Assembly (NCBI GenBank): GCA_026710105.1
Contig: JAPORR010000112.1
Span: 1 to 53,432 of the forward strand
Reading direction: 5' to 3'
DNA length: 53,432 nucleotides
Source: Alphaproteobacteria bacterium
GTDB lineage: Bacteria > Pseudomonadota > Alphaproteobacteria > Bin95
Part shown: positions 26,891-38,730 of the stretch, one piece after another
Position numbering within the stretch: position 1 is the first letter of the stretch
Layout of the letters: each line of letters begins with the position of its first letter
Made by a program: the position numbers and the translations under genes
The notes under the pieces: generated by a model
Database searches by the model: none
The model's input: the letters and a program-made list of their open reading frames with translations, nothing else
What the model was told of the DNA's origin: nothing

Positions 26891-27525
26891 GACGCGTCTC
26901 CCAACGCAGCCAGCATTTCTGACGAACGCCGGCGCACGCCGGCAGGGGCATCCGGGTCATCAGCCAACGCCTTGAAGCCTGCGACGGCCGCCGTCGTTTC
27001 GCCGAGGGTGGCCCGCGCCGCCGCAACCGTCTCAGCTGCGGAATAACGCAATGGGCCCGAGAGGCTTTCCAGCACTGTTATCGCCGCCTCCGGGCGGCCG
27101 GCATCCAGCTCGGTCATGCCCTGGAACAGCCGCGCCAGATCGCGATAAACAGGTGCGGCATCTTCATCGGCCGCAAGCGCCGCATAGCCCGCAAGCGCCG
27201 CGCCAGCGTCGCCCTGGCGGGCCAGCATGGCCGCTTCGCCGAACCGCGCCAGCAGCCCAGCCCCGCCGCCCTCGGCGGCCAGCGCGGCGAAGGCCGCCGC
27301 AGCGTCGGCAGGTTCATCCCCGCCCGCCAGCGCCAGCGCTTCTTCCAGGCGCAGGCTCGCCTCAGCGGCAGCCTCCGCTTGCATATGCTTCCAGAGCTGG
27401 AAACCGCCCACCGCCAACACAGCCAGCACCGCTGCCCCGACGACCAGAACGCCATATTTTCGCCAGAGTGCCCTGGCGCGTTCGGCGCGGACTTCCTCGT
27501 CCACTTCACGAAAGATATCGGCCAC
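26887..27525 (-). CDS. YfgM-like membrane-anchored TPR protein (SecYEG ancillary type)
   Basis: About 212 residues from the GTG at 27525, chosen because AGGAG lies 7 bases upstream; an open frame reaching 27744 runs antisense to DUF2794 and is not credible. An N-terminal cytoplasmic helix (VADIFREVDEEVRAERAR) precedes one transmembrane helix (about 25-45), then a periplasmic Ala-rich TPR-like domain. Its architecture and its place immediately before bamB and der match E. coli YfgM, which associates with the Sec translocon and periplasmic chaperones. Functional identity is by architecture and synteny rather than a unique motif. It is divergent from DUF2794. Confidence 0.85.
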   Translation of the reverse strand: MADIFREVDEEVRAERARALWRKYGVLVVGAAVLAVLAVGGFQLWKHMQAEAAAEASLRLEEALALAGGDEPADAAAAFAALAAEGGGAGLLARFGEAAMLARQGDAGAALAGYAALAADEDAAPVYRDLARLFQGMTELDAGRPEAAITVLESLSGPLRYSAAETVAAARATLGETTAAVAGFKALADDPDAPAGVRRRSSEMLAALGDAS

Positions 27526-27682
27526 ACTGCCTCTCCTGGACCGCCGCCGCCTTATAGCTTTCACCTGCCCCTCTGCGCAAACGCCATCAGTTGTCATGGG
27601 TCCGATATATTTCGTCTGGACGCCACCCGGAGTTTCAGGGCAGCATGGCCGCTGCCGTCCAGCAAGGAGGACAGAGGAGACC

Positions 27683-28018
27683 ATGGGAGAGGTCGTCGCG
27701 CTTGAAACCCAACCTCGTCCGGCGAAGCCGGTCTTTTTCGACAAGAGAGAGCTTCGCCATCTGATGAATGTCTACAGCCGACGCGTATCGGCGGGGGACT
27801 GGCGGGATTACGCGATAGACTTCCAGCGAGGCCAGGCGGTGTTTTCGATTTTCCGGCATAGCTCAGAGGCGCCCCTCTACAGGGTGTCCAAGACCGGACG
27901 CAAGGGGCGCTCGGCGACAGAATACTCGGTCAGCGAAGGGCCCCGGCTGCTGAAACGGGGTCAGAATATCCGCGATGTGCTGTCCGTGATCGAACGTCGG
28001 CTCGAACTGGTCACCTGA
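27683..28018 (+). CDS. DUF2794 protein
   Basis: 111 residues from the ATG at 27683, preceded by GGAGA. The frame is open further upstream but that part overlaps the divergent TPR gene. Conserved DUF2794 features visible here are FFDKRELRHLMNVYSRRVSAG, WRDYAIDF and the tail GPRLLKRGQNIRDVLSVIE. The family is almost confined to alphaproteobacteria, is small and basic, and has no known function. Being monocistronic next to the bamB operon is common for it. Confidence 0.9.
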   Translation: MGEVVALETQPRPAKPVFFDKRELRHLMNVYSRRVSAGDWRDYAIDFQRGQAVFSIFRHSSEAPLYRVSKTGRKGRSATEYSVSEGPRLLKRGQNIRDVLSVIERRLELVT

Positions 28019-28174
28019 CAGTGCACCTGTCGGTCGACTCCCGCGCGATGACAAGGTGCCGGCGTCATGCTTTTATTGTGCAATGGCAGCTGGCGGCACG
28101 GCTAAGGCAGGGATGTGGACGGATAGGCCAGGGCAGCCGCATATCTCGACTGACCGACCATATTTCCACCGGCG

Positions 28175-28195
28175 CGGCCCGCTTGCGTCGGGCCG
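28175..28195. other. GC-rich hairpin between DUF2794 and the VOC gene
   Basis: CGGCCCG (28175-28181) pairs perfectly with CGGGCCG (28189-28195) across a 7-base loop. It is followed by only TTCTC rather than a T-run. It lies about 160 bases after the DUF2794 stop and 44 bases before the VOC start, so it may be a weak terminator or a leader hairpin. The rest of the 220-base spacer shows nothing recognisable. Confidence 0.4.
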
Positions 28196-28238
28196 TTCTC
28201 AAATGGAAGCTGCAAGGATCTGAAGAGGAGGCCACCCC

Positions 28239-29084
28239 ATGACCGATGCGATCCGGGGGATCGACCACGCCATTATCGGCGTCTGCGATCTAGACGCGGC
28301 GCGTGACCGATTCGAACGCCTCGGCTTCGCCACCGCTCCGCTCGGCAACCATGTCGGCAAGGCTACAGCGAATCACTGCATCATGTTCGCAGACAGTTAT
28401 CTCGAGCTGCTTGGAATCAACGAGCCCGAATATCCCGACACGCTAGGCCTCGACGCATTCCTTGACGCGCGTGGCGAAGGGCTGGTGAAAATTGCCCTCG
28501 GCACGCCAGACGCAGACGCCGCCCGCGCCGCTGTCGAGGCTGGGGGCTTTTCCCCAACTGGCCCGGAAGATCTTGCCCGACCGTTGACCGACCAGCCCGA
28601 TGCGATCGTGCGGTTCCGCAACCTGCAGATCCCGGAAGCGGAGACAGGTGATCTTGGCGTTTTCCTCTGCAGCCACAAGACGCCTGAGCTCATGCGTCCG
28701 CCAGGCTCAACGGATCATGTGAACAGCGCGCGCAATCTTGTCGCGGCCGCGGCCGTCGTTGACGATGTCGAGGCAGTGGCTGGCCCCTGGGCGCGGCTGC
28801 TCGGGCGCCCGGCGGCGCGCGGCGCGCTCGATCTCGGGCGCGGCCATGTTTATCTAGCGACGCCCTCGGGCGCAGCCGGCAGTCCCGGCCCCTATGGACC
28901 ACTGCCGGACCCGATGCCCAAGCGGCCCTTCTATCTAGGCCTCAGAATCCAGGTCGCATCACTCGCAGCGCTAAAAGAGGCGCTTAGCCGCAACGCCGTC
29001 GCATCCGTTGCCGAAACCCCCGGGCGCGTTCTGATCACGCCGGATGACGCCTGCGGTGTACCACTCGAATTCGTGGAAGGTTAG
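28239..29084 (+). CDS. VOC-superfamily protein (glyoxalase-like domain)
   Basis: 281 residues with paired beta-alpha-beta-beta-beta modules of the vicinal-oxygen-chelate fold. The start DHAIIGVCDLDAARDRFERLGF is a typical first strand with a metal-ligand His, and FADSYLELLGI ends in the metal-ligand Glu. The internal STDHVNSARNLVAAAAVVDD begins the second half, which ends in GVPLEFVEG. It resembles the Glyoxalase_3-type proteins that include lyases and dioxygenase-like members; I cannot name a substrate. A GAAGAGGAGG-like ribosome site precedes the ATG at 28239. It is convergent with the GST gene. Confidence 0.83.
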   Translation: MTDAIRGIDHAIIGVCDLDAARDRFERLGFATAPLGNHVGKATANHCIMFADSYLELLGINEPEYPDTLGLDAFLDARGEGLVKIALGTPDADAARAAVEAGGFSPTGPEDLARPLTDQPDAIVRFRNLQIPEAETGDLGVFLCSHKTPELMRPPGSTDHVNSARNLVAAAAVVDDVEAVAGPWARLLGRPAARGALDLGRGHVYLATPSGAAGSPGPYGPLPDPMPKRPFYLGLRIQVASLAALKEALSRNAVASVAETPGRVLITPDDACGVPLEFVEG

Positions 29085-29391
29085 CTGAAATGCGGCAAGC
29101 TATTCGGGAAATCGGTCTTCGGGGAACTCCTTTGCAAAGGGGCTGGAGGATCTTCGCGAACAGGGCAGGCAGGTCGAAGCCCAGGCTCGCCACGTCCGGA
29201 TACCGCGACACACACACCGAGTCCCGGGACGCGATCTCCCAGTCCGTGAGCCTGCGGATGTGGTTGTGAGACTACATCAGAAGGCCTGGACCGCTCGTGC
29301 GAAGTATAGTCGTGGGCGTAGCGCTTCGAGAGCGATTTGACGGATACGGAAGAGGGCCGGCCGCTGCTTCCGGTGGTTAGGCAGGCTCTGG
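29085..29391. other. 307-bp convergent intergenic region, nothing recognised
   Basis: Between the ends of the VOC and GST genes neither strand shows a coding sequence I can name. A perfect 12-base palindrome CCTTTGCAAAGG lies at about 29129-29140 but has no loop and no T-run. One minus-strand frame (about 29100-29270) is open and moderately protein-like but has no start codon or family match, so it could be gene debris. Confidence 0.4.
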
Positions 29392-30000
29392 TCAGGCGGA
29401 AGTGGGGCGCGCCTTCATGCGTTCGAACCATGCGGCTACATTCGCGTTTTCCGGCGCGATGTCCTGACCAACCTGCTTGCCGAAGGCGAGGAAACAATAA
29501 AGCAGGATGTCGGCGAGGCTGATTCGGTCGCCGCATAGGAATTGCTTGCCGTCCATAAGACCGTCGAGCCAGGCGATCTTGTCCTGCGCGATCGCCTTGA
29601 GCCCGTCCGAGGCCTCTGGAAGGCAGCGCATACGGCCCTGAAACATCTTCAGCCCCTCGCCGAAGCGGAAGCCGCTGGCGAGCGGCTCGCAGATATTGAG
29701 ATCGACGCGGCGCGTCCACATACGGGTTTCGGCACGCTCTTCCGGCGTCGAGCCGATCAAAGACGAGCCACCCTGTCGGTCTGCCAGATATTCACAGATC
29801 GCGGTGATTTCAGCGATATGGCTGCCGTCGTCGAGCTGCAGGCAGGGGCTCTGGCCGGCCGGGTTTATGGCGAGATAATTGGCCTCCCGGTTGGCACCCT
29901 TGCGGATATCCACCGTCTCCTCAGGCAGTTCGATGCCGGCTTCTGCCATGAACATGCGCACGACATGCGGGTTCGGTCCGATGGATGTGTAGAGTTTCAT
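29392..30000 (-). CDS. glutathione S-transferase family protein
   Basis: 202 residues: an N-terminal thioredoxin-like domain (MKLYTSIGPNPHVVRMFMAE, with the cis-proline in NPAGQSPCLQLDDG and the glutathione-contact pair in HIAEITAICEYLA), then an all-helical C-terminal domain with the conserved GDRISLADILLYCF N-capping motif. It uses glutathione for conjugation or reduction in the cytoplasm; the substrate is unknown. It lies 35 bases downstream of lpd on the same strand, so it may be read through from the TCA operon, though it is not a usual member. Confidence 0.9.
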   Translation of the reverse strand: MKLYTSIGPNPHVVRMFMAEAGIELPEETVDIRKGANREANYLAINPAGQSPCLQLDDGSHIAEITAICEYLADRQGGSSLIGSTPEERAETRMWTRRVDLNICEPLASGFRFGEGLKMFQGRMRCLPEASDGLKAIAQDKIAWLDGLMDGKQFLCGDRISLADILLYCFLAFGKQVGQDIAPENANVAAWFERMKARPTSA

Positions 30001-30035
30001 GGTGCGTTATCTTCCCTTCCGGTGTCGGATGTCGT

Positions 30036-31445
30036 TCAGACATGGATCGGGCGGCCGTCAACGGCGAGCGCCGCTTCCTTGACCGCCTCGCTGAGCGTTG
30101 GATGGGCATGGCAGGTGCGCGCAATGTCTTCGGCGGATGCGCCGAATTCCATCGCCAGCGCCGCCTCGGCGATCATCGTGCCCGCATCCGCGCCCAGGAT
30201 ATGCACGCCCAGCACCCGGTCGGTGCGCTTGTCGGCCAGAATCTTGACGAAACCCTGGGTCTCGCCGCTGCATCGGGCGCGGCTGTTGGCCTGGAACGGG
30301 AAGCGTCCGACGGCATATTCGATGCCTGCTTCCTTCAGTGCCTCTTCCGTTCGGCCTACTGCTGCCGCTTCGGGCCATGTATAGACCACGCCCGGAATCG
30401 CATTGTAGTCGATATGGCCGGACTGGCCGGCGACGATCTCCGCGCAGACCGCACCTTCGTCCTCCGCCTTGTGTGCCAGCATCGGCCCGCGCACGACATC
30501 GCCGATGGCGTAGATGCCCGCCGCGTCGGTGCGGAAACAGTCGTTCACACTGATCCGACCCTGGGTATCGGTCTCAATGCCGACATTTTCGAGGCCGAGC
30601 CCCGCTGTGTAGGGACGCCGCCCGACCGCGACCAGAACCGCATCTGCCTCAACCGTGGTGATCTCGCCTGAGGCACGCTTCTCAACCGACAGCGTGACGC
30701 TTCCTTCGCCTGCTTCCACACCCGCCACTTTGTGCCCGAGCATGAAGGCGAGGCCCTTCTTGGCGAGGATACGTTGCATGTCCCTGGCAATATCACTGTC
30801 CATATTGGAAAGGAGGCGATCAAGGAACTCGATCACCGTCACCTTCGCGCCGAGACGGCTCCAGACGACCGCCATCTCCAGTCCGATATAGCCGCCGCCG
30901 ATAACGGCCAGGTGCTTTGGTACAGCGTCGAGGGCCAATGCGCCTGTAGAGGACAGGATACGCGTCTCATCGATCTCAATGTCCGGCAGGCTCGCTGGCT
31001 CGGACCCCGTGGCGATGATGATATTACGGGCCTGGAGCGTGCGGGTTTCTCCCTCCTCGGAAGTGACCTCGACACGGCCCAGTCCCGCGATTTGTCCTAC
31101 GCCTGGAACATGTTCTACCCCATTCTTGCGGAACAGGAAGCCGATGCCGCGCGTCAGATCCCGCACCACCTTGTCCTTGCCGGCCATCATCGTTGCCAGA
31201 TCGACCTCGATGCCGCCGGGAACCCTGATGCCGCGTTCGGCGAATCCATGCTGCGCCTGCTCGAAGAGATGCGTGCTGTGCAGCAGCTCCTTGGACGGAA
31301 TGCAGCCGACATTCAGGCAGGTACCGCCCAGCGTTCCGCGTTTTTCGACGCAGGCGGTGCTGAGACCGAGCTGTGCGGCCCGGATTGCCGCCACATAGCC
31401 ACCTGGTCCGCCGCCGATAACAACGACATCGAAGCTGTCGGTCAT
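30036..31445 (-). CDS. lpd: dihydrolipoyl dehydrogenase (E3)
   Basis: 469 residues. FAD-binding GGGPGGYVAA starts at residue 11, and the redox-active disulfide is in GTCLNVGCIPSK (Cys43 and Cys48). A second Rossmann motif, GGGYIGLEM, binds NAD, and the C-terminal His-Pro of CHAHPTLSEAV supplies the catalytic base. It reoxidises the lipoamide of SucB and probably of pyruvate dehydrogenase. It is the last gene of the mdh-sucC-sucD-sucA-sucB-lpd cluster, 15 bases after sucB. Confidence 0.97.
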   Translation of the reverse strand: MTDSFDVVVIGGGPGGYVAAIRAAQLGLSTACVEKRGTLGGTCLNVGCIPSKELLHSTHLFEQAQHGFAERGIRVPGGIEVDLATMMAGKDKVVRDLTRGIGFLFRKNGVEHVPGVGQIAGLGRVEVTSEEGETRTLQARNIIIATGSEPASLPDIEIDETRILSSTGALALDAVPKHLAVIGGGYIGLEMAVVWSRLGAKVTVIEFLDRLLSNMDSDIARDMQRILAKKGLAFMLGHKVAGVEAGEGSVTLSVEKRASGEITTVEADAVLVAVGRRPYTAGLGLENVGIETDTQGRISVNDCFRTDAAGIYAIGDVVRGPMLAHKAEDEGAVCAEIVAGQSGHIDYNAIPGVVYTWPEAAAVGRTEEALKEAGIEYAVGRFPFQANSRARCSGETQGFVKILADKRTDRVLGVHILGADAGTMIAEAALAMEFGASAEDIARTCHAHPTLSEAVKEAALAVDGRPIHV

Positions 31446-31460
31446 GGAGGTCCCCGTTTC

Positions 31461-32648
31461 TCAGACGTCGAGCAGCAGCCGCTCGGGATTCTCGATCGCG
31501 TCCTTGACGCGCACCAGAAAGGTAACCGACTCGGACCCGTCGATGATCCGGTGGTCGTAGGAGAGTGCCAGATACATCATCGGGCGGATCTCTACCTTGC
31601 CGTCCACTGCCACAGGCCGGTCTTCGATCTTGTGCATGCCGAGAATGCCGGATTGCGGCGGATTGAGGATCGGCGCTGACATGAGGGAGCCGTAAACGCC
31701 GCCATTGGAAATCGTGAAGGTACCACCGGTGAGGTCGGCCATGGAGAGTTTGCCGTCCCGCGCCCTTGCGCCCAGGTCGGCGATGCTACGCTCGACCTGG
31801 GCGAAACTCATCTGGTCGGCGTCCTTCAGCACCGGGACCACAAGGCCCTGCGCCGTACCGACCGCCACGCCGATATCGTAGTGGTTCTTGTAGATGATGT
31901 CGTCACCATCGATCTCGGCGTTCACCGCCGGGATTTCTTTGAGTGCGCCTATGCAGGCCTTGACGAAGAAGGACATGAAGCCGAGCCGCACACCGTGGCG
32001 TGTCTCGAACAGGTCGCGATAGCGCCGGCGAAGCGCCATCACGCCGCTCATGTCTGCCTCGTTATAAGTGGTGAGCATGGCAGCAGTGTTCTGGGCGTCC
32101 TTGAGACGCTCGGCGACGCGCCGACGCAGGCGAGACATCCGCACCCGCTCTTGACGCGGATGGTCTGGCCGTGGCGTCGCGGGAGCAGCCGGCGTAGCCG
32201 GAGGAAGTGGTGCAGCGGCGGCCTCCAGATGGGCGAGTACATCGGCCTTAGTGATCCGCCCGTCCTTGCCGGTGCCGGTGATGGCCTCCGGCGCGAGCGC
32301 CTTGTCTGCCAGCAGTTTGCGCGCCGCCGGGGACAAGGGCGGGGCATCGGAGACCGCAGGCGCAAGCTCCTCTGCCTTTGACGCTGACACAACGGCCTTG
32401 GCGAGTGCGGCGCCACCCGCCATGCGGCCCAGAACGGCGCCCACTTCCACTTCCTCACCTTCGCCTGCGAGAATCTCCTCCAACACACCATTCCGGGGCG
32501 CCGGCACCTCGACTGTCACCTTGTCGGTTTCGAGCTCGACCAGCGGCTCATCCGCTTCCACCGCGTCGCCCGGCGCCTTCATCCAGCGGGCGACCGTCGC
32601 CTCGCTGATACTCTCGCCGAGCTGCGGCACCTGGATCTCGATCGCCAT
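31461..32648 (-). CDS. sucB: 2-oxoglutarate dehydrogenase E2, dihydrolipoyl succinyltransferase
   Basis: 395 residues from the ATG at 32648, with GGAGGAG a little upstream. The frame is open to 32711 but that part overlaps sucA. Domains: one lipoyl domain with the lipoylated Lys43 in [11 protein letters not shown], a Pro/Ala linker, a peripheral-subunit-binding domain ([11 protein letters not shown]...[15 protein letters not shown]), a second linker, and the catalytic acyltransferase domain with DHRIIDG at about 365-371. It transfers succinyl groups to CoA at the core of the complex and is placed between sucA and lpd as expected. Confidence 0.97.
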   Translation of the reverse strand: MAIEIQVPQLGESISEATVARWMKAPGDAVEADEPLVELETDKVTVEVPAPRNGVLEEILAGEGEEVEVGAVLGRMAGGAALAKAVVSASKAEELAPAVSDAPPLSPAARKLLADKALAPEAITGTGKDGRITKADVLAHLEAAAAPLPPATPAAPATPRPDHPRQERVRMSRLRRRVAERLKDAQNTAAMLTTYNEADMSGVMALRRRYRDLFETRHGVRLGFMSFFVKACIGALKEIPAVNAEIDGDDIIYKNHYDIGVAVGTAQGLVVPVLKDADQMSFAQVERSIADLGARARDGKLSMADLTGGTFTISNGGVYGSLMSAPILNPPQSGILGMHKIEDRPVAVDGKVEIRPMMYLALSYDHRIIDGSESVTFLVRVKDAIENPERLLLDV

Positions 32649-32667
32649 TCTTTTGCGTCTCCTCCGG

Positions 32668-35520
32668 TCAGCCGGCGGCAAGCGCCTCGGCGACCAGCGC
32701 CTTTTGTTCAAAGTTGTGCCGGGTCAACAGGCCTGTCGCCGGGGACGCCGCTTCCCGCCGCCCGACATACTGGGGCCGCCGCGCCTTGCCGCCGACCTCT
32801 TCCAGCACTGCCTCGATGCGCCGGTCCACGAAGGTCCACGCCCCCATATTGCGCGGCTCCTCCTGGCACCAAAAGATCTCGGCTTCGGGATAACGGGCCA
32901 ACTCCTGGCCGAGCGTGCACTCGGGGAAGGGATAGAGCTGCTCGACGCGCAGCAGTGCGACATCACGAATCCCTTCCTCGCGACGCTGCTGTAGAAGGTC
33001 ATAATAGACCTTGCCTGTGCAGAGCACGACCCGGCGCACCGTTTTGCCCGACTCGATCGTGTCAACCTCAGGAACCACTCGGTGGAAGGAGCTGCCGTCG
33101 GCAAGCTCGTCGAGGCTGGAGACACAGAGCTTGTGCCGCAGCAGCGATTTCGGCGTCATCACGATAAGTGGTTTGCGGAACTCGCGCCTCACTTGCCGGC
33201 GTAGCGCATGGAAATAATTGGCCGGCGTCGTCGGATAGACGACCTGCATGTTGTCCTCGCCACAAAGCTGGAGGTAGCGCTCCAACCTGGCGGAAGAGTG
33301 CTCCGGCCCTTGGCCCTCGTAACCGTGCGGCAGCAACATGACCAGGCCTGACATGCGCAGCCATTTCGACTCGCCAGAGGAGATGAACTGATCCATCACC
33401 ACTTGCGCGCCATTGGCGAAATCGCCGAACTGCGCCTCCCACATAACCAGCGCATGCGGCTCGCTCTGGGAATAGCCGTATTCAAAGCCAAGTACAGATG
33501 CTTCCGCGAGCGGGCTATCGATGATTTCGACCCGGCCTTGGTCCGGCCCGATGTGCTGGAGCGGAACATATCGGTCCTCATCCGTCTGGTCACGCAGCAC
33601 GGCATGGCGTTGCGAGAAGGTGCCGCGCCCGCAATCCTGGCCGGACAAGCGCACGGGAATTCCTTCCTCCGCGAGTGTGCCAAACGCCAACGCCTCCGCT
33701 GTCGCCCAGTCGAGCCCCTCGCCAGTCTCAAAGATCTTTGCCCTCTGTCGGAACTGGCGGGCAATCTTGGCATTGAGGTCGAAGTCTTGCGGCACAGCCG
33801 TCAGCCGGCGGCCCACCGCCTTCAACCGGTCGAGGGGCACGGCCGTCGAGCCGCGCCGGTCACCTTCGCTCGCCACCTCAATGCCGCTCCACGCCCCTTC
33901 CAGCCAGTCGGCCTTGTTGGGCTTGTAGCTGTTCGCGGCTTCAAAATCGCGGTCTAGCTGGGCACGGAAACTTTCGACGATGCCGTCTGTCTCCTCTTGA
34001 GTCAGCAGTCCCTCCGCGACTAGTCGGTCGGCGTAGATATCTCTTGTGGTCGTATGTTTGTCGATGGCTTCATACATGAGCGGCTGAGTGAAAGCCGGCT
34101 CGTCCGCCTCGTTATGCCCCTGGCGGCGGTAGCAATACATGTCGATGACGACATCGCGCTTGAAGCGGAAGCGGAACTCGGTGGCAATCCGCGCGACATG
34201 CACCACCGCCTCGGGGTCGTCGCCATTCACATGGAAGACCGGCGCCTGGACGATCTGTGCCATGCCGGAACAGTAGGGGCTGGAGCGCGAATCCGTCGGC
34301 GAGGTGGTGAAGCCGATCTGGTTGTTGATGACAACATGGATAGTACCGCCGACGCGATAACCCTTGAGCTCTGACAACTCGAAGGTCTCCGCAACAAGGC
34401 CCTGTCCGATAAACGCTGCATCGCCATGCAGCAGGATTGGCATGACCTTATTGCGCTGATGGTCGCCGCGTTGCTCTTGTTTGGCCCGCGCGCGCCCGAT
34501 GACGACAGGGTTGACGACCTCGAGATGGCTGGGATTGGGGCATAGCGAGAGGTGGATGACAGTGCCATCGAATTCGCGGTCCGATGACGTGCCGAGATGG
34601 TATTTTACATCGCCTGAGCCCTGCACATCCTCGGGATTCGCGGGCTGGCCTTGGAATTCGGAAAAGATGGCCTGGAACGGCTTGCCCATGAAATTAGCGA
34701 GTACGTTCAGGCGCCCCCGATGCGCCATGCCGATTACCGCTTCTTCCAGTCCCATCTCGCCGCCGCGCTTGATAATCTGCTCCAGCGCCGGGATCAGAGC
34801 CTCGCCGCCTTCCAGCCCGAAGCGCTTAGTGCCGATATATTTGCGGTCGAGGAATCGTTCGAAGACTTCGGCCTCCGTCAGCCGCTCCAGAATCGCGCGG
34901 CGGCCGCGCTCGGTAAACTCGGTGCGGTTAAGCGGCTGCTCGATACGCTTTTGGATCCATGCTTTCTGGTCGGGATCCTGGATGTGCATGAACTCGACGC
35001 CAATGCTCGAACAGTAAATGTCATGTACAGCCGCCATGATTTCGCGCATTGTGGCCTGCTCACGGCCCAGCACGCCGTCAATAAAGATCGGGTGGTCCCA
35101 GTTGTCCTCGCTGAACCCGTAGGTCGCGGGATCAAGCTCGGGATGATATTCCGGTTCGTGGAGGCCCAGCGGGTCAAGCTTGGCATAGAGATGGCCGCGC
35201 ACCCGATAGGCGCGGATCAGCATCAAGGCACGAATCGAGTCGAGCGTCGCCTGCCGCCCGCCCTCGGTGAGTACCCCGACGGCCTTGTTACATGCCGCCC
35301 CCTGCTCCTGGCCGTTGCCGATCACCTGTGGGCGCATCCGGCCCCAGGCAGCAGGCGCGGAGGCCTCGGACACATGTCCATTCGATTTCAGCTCGGCGAA
35401 AAATACCGTCCAGCTTTCGTCTACCGAGCTCGGATCACGTAGATATTGCTCGTAAAGCTCCGCGATGAAGACGGCGTTGCCGCCATGCAGAAAATCGTCC
35501 GCCGCAGAAGATACCGCCAT
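32668..35520 (-). CDS. sucA: 2-oxoglutarate dehydrogenase E1
   Basis: 950 residues from the ATG at 35520 ([19 protein letters not shown]), with GGAGG about 10 bases upstream. The 25-residue extension to 35595 is unlikely. The N-terminal helix that docks on E2 is present. ThDP-binding features include [33 protein letters not shown] and the [10 protein letters not shown] loop; the C-terminal half carries the pyrimidine-binding domain ([18 protein letters not shown]). It decarboxylates 2-oxoglutarate and reductively succinylates SucB. It lies about 40 bases after sucD within the TCA cluster. Confidence 0.98.
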   Translation of the reverse strand: MAVSSAADDFLHGGNAVFIAELYEQYLRDPSSVDESWTVFFAELKSNGHVSEASAPAAWGRMRPQVIGNGQEQGAACNKAVGVLTEGGRQATLDSIRALMLIRAYRVRGHLYAKLDPLGLHEPEYHPELDPATYGFSEDNWDHPIFIDGVLGREQATMREIMAAVHDIYCSSIGVEFMHIQDPDQKAWIQKRIEQPLNRTEFTERGRRAILERLTEAEVFERFLDRKYIGTKRFGLEGGEALIPALEQIIKRGGEMGLEEAVIGMAHRGRLNVLANFMGKPFQAIFSEFQGQPANPEDVQGSGDVKYHLGTSSDREFDGTVIHLSLCPNPSHLEVVNPVVIGRARAKQEQRGDHQRNKVMPILLHGDAAFIGQGLVAETFELSELKGYRVGGTIHVVINNQIGFTTSPTDSRSSPYCSGMAQIVQAPVFHVNGDDPEAVVHVARIATEFRFRFKRDVVIDMYCYRRQGHNEADEPAFTQPLMYEAIDKHTTTRDIYADRLVAEGLLTQEETDGIVESFRAQLDRDFEAANSYKPNKADWLEGAWSGIEVASEGDRRGSTAVPLDRLKAVGRRLTAVPQDFDLNAKIARQFRQRAKIFETGEGLDWATAEALAFGTLAEEGIPVRLSGQDCGRGTFSQRHAVLRDQTDEDRYVPLQHIGPDQGRVEIIDSPLAEASVLGFEYGYSQSEPHALVMWEAQFGDFANGAQVVMDQFISSGESKWLRMSGLVMLLPHGYEGQGPEHSSARLERYLQLCGEDNMQVVYPTTPANYFHALRRQVRREFRKPLIVMTPKSLLRHKLCVSSLDELADGSSFHRVVPEVDTIESGKTVRRVVLCTGKVYYDLLQQRREEGIRDVALLRVEQLYPFPECTLGQELARYPEAEIFWCQEEPRNMGAWTFVDRRIEAVLEEVGGKARRPQYVGRREAASPATGLLTRHNFEQKALVAEALAAG

Positions 35521-35560
35521 TGCCTTGTCACCTCCCTTGCCGCCACCCCGCCCGGGCACG

Positions 35561-36436
<876 letters not shown>

Positions 36437-36440
36437 AGCC

Positions 36441-37607
36441 TCAACCCTCTCCGACTGCGGCAACGACCCTGGCTGCAGCCTCGCCCAGGTTGCCAGCGGC
36501 GGTGATCGGCAGTCCCGACCGAGCAAGGATGCGCTTGCCCTGATCGACATTGGTGCCTTCGAGGCGCACCACCAGCGGCACATCAAGACTCACCTCCCGC
36601 GCGGCCTCGACGACGCCGGCCGCAATCACGTCGCACTGCATGATGCCGCCGAAGATATTCACCAGGATCGCCTCGACATTGGGATCGGATAGGATGATCT
36701 TGAACGCGCTGACGACGCGCTCCTTGTCTGCGCCGCCGCCGACATCGAGGAAATTGGCGGGCTCCTCGCCGTGCAGCTTGATGATGTCCATCGTCGCCAT
36801 GGCGAGGCCGGCGCCGTTCACCATGCAGCCAATATTTCCGTCGAGCTTGACATAGCTAAAGCCGAGAGCTTCCGCCTTTCGTTCCACCGGCGTTTCTTCA
36901 TCACCGTCGCGCAGCTCTTCTATGCCCGGTTGGCGGAAAAGCGCGTTATCATCGAAGCTCATCTTGGCATCGAGAGCGAGAAGCTCGCCGCTTTCAGTCA
37001 CGACAAGTGGGTTGATTTCGATCAGCTCAGCGTCGAGTTCCATGAACGCCCTGTAGAGATTGGCCAGCAATGTCGCCGCTCCCCGAGCCTCCGCTGCTAC
37101 GAGGTCGAATGCGACGGCGAGGCGGCGACCGTGATGCGGCTGTACTCCGGTCGCCGGGTCGATCGAAAAGCTTGTTATCCTCTCTGGCGTCGCGTCGGCT
37201 ACCTCTTCGATATTCATGCCGCCCTCGGTGGACGCAACGACCGTGATACGTCCGACGGTCCTGTCCACGAGCATGGAAAGATAGAGCTCGCGAGCGATAT
37301 CGCAGCCCATCTCGACATAGATGCGCTTGACTGTCTGCCCCTCCGGTCCCGTCTGGTGGGTCACGAGTGTGCCGCCCAGGAGACCTGTCGCCGCGTCGCG
37401 CACGTCCTGGATAGAGCGCACGACCTTAACGCCGCCGGCCTTACCGCGCCCGCCTGCGTGGATCTGCGCCTTGACGACCCAGACCGGGCCGCCGAGCTTT
37501 TCTGCACCCTCGACGGCCTCGTCCACGGTGTAGGCGACATTACCGCGCGGCACCGGCACATCGAAGCGCGCCAGCACGCCCTTCGCCTGGTATTCGTGAA
37601 CATTCAT
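36441..37607 (-). CDS. sucC: succinyl-CoA synthetase beta subunit
   Basis: 388 residues from the ATG at 37607 ([20 protein letters not shown]), the same length as the E. coli protein. An ATP-grasp domain occupies the first half ([18 protein letters not shown]; the [22 protein letters not shown] metal and nucleotide region), and a CoA-ligase flavodoxin-like domain the second ([30 protein letters not shown]). It pairs with SucD. It stands about 110 bases downstream of mdh, and an upstream 19-residue extension is not credible. Confidence 0.97.
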   Translation of the reverse strand: MNVHEYQAKGVLARFDVPVPRGNVAYTVDEAVEGAEKLGGPVWVVKAQIHAGGRGKAGGVKVVRSIQDVRDAATGLLGGTLVTHQTGPEGQTVKRIYVEMGCDIARELYLSMLVDRTVGRITVVASTEGGMNIEEVADATPERITSFSIDPATGVQPHHGRRLAVAFDLVAAEARGAATLLANLYRAFMELDAELIEINPLVVTESGELLALDAKMSFDDNALFRQPGIEELRDGDEETPVERKAEALGFSYVKLDGNIGCMVNGAGLAMATMDIIKLHGEEPANFLDVGGGADKERVVSAFKIILSDPNVEAILVNIFGGIMQCDVIAAGVVEAAREVSLDVPLVVRLEGTNVDQGKRILARSGLPITAAGNLGEAAARVVAAVGEG

Positions 37608-37721
37608 CCGGCGCTGCGCCTCGCACGCGCTATTGCCATAGGACCCGCTCCGTCTTTCCTTCATGCTGCCGGAGCGGCGGGACTGCTGCCCGGATCGGGC
37701 AAACTGGCCCCATCGCCCGCG

Positions 37722-38693
<972 letters not shown>

Positions 38694-38730
38694 TCACCCC
38701 AATCGTCGCGACGCCGCTGCGTAGCGCAAC

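Noticed and set aside
29081-29719. A 212-codon minus-strand open frame over the GST gene
   Set aside because: It is out of frame with the genuine GST (29392-30000), reads as a shifted translation of it in its first half, and has no domain.
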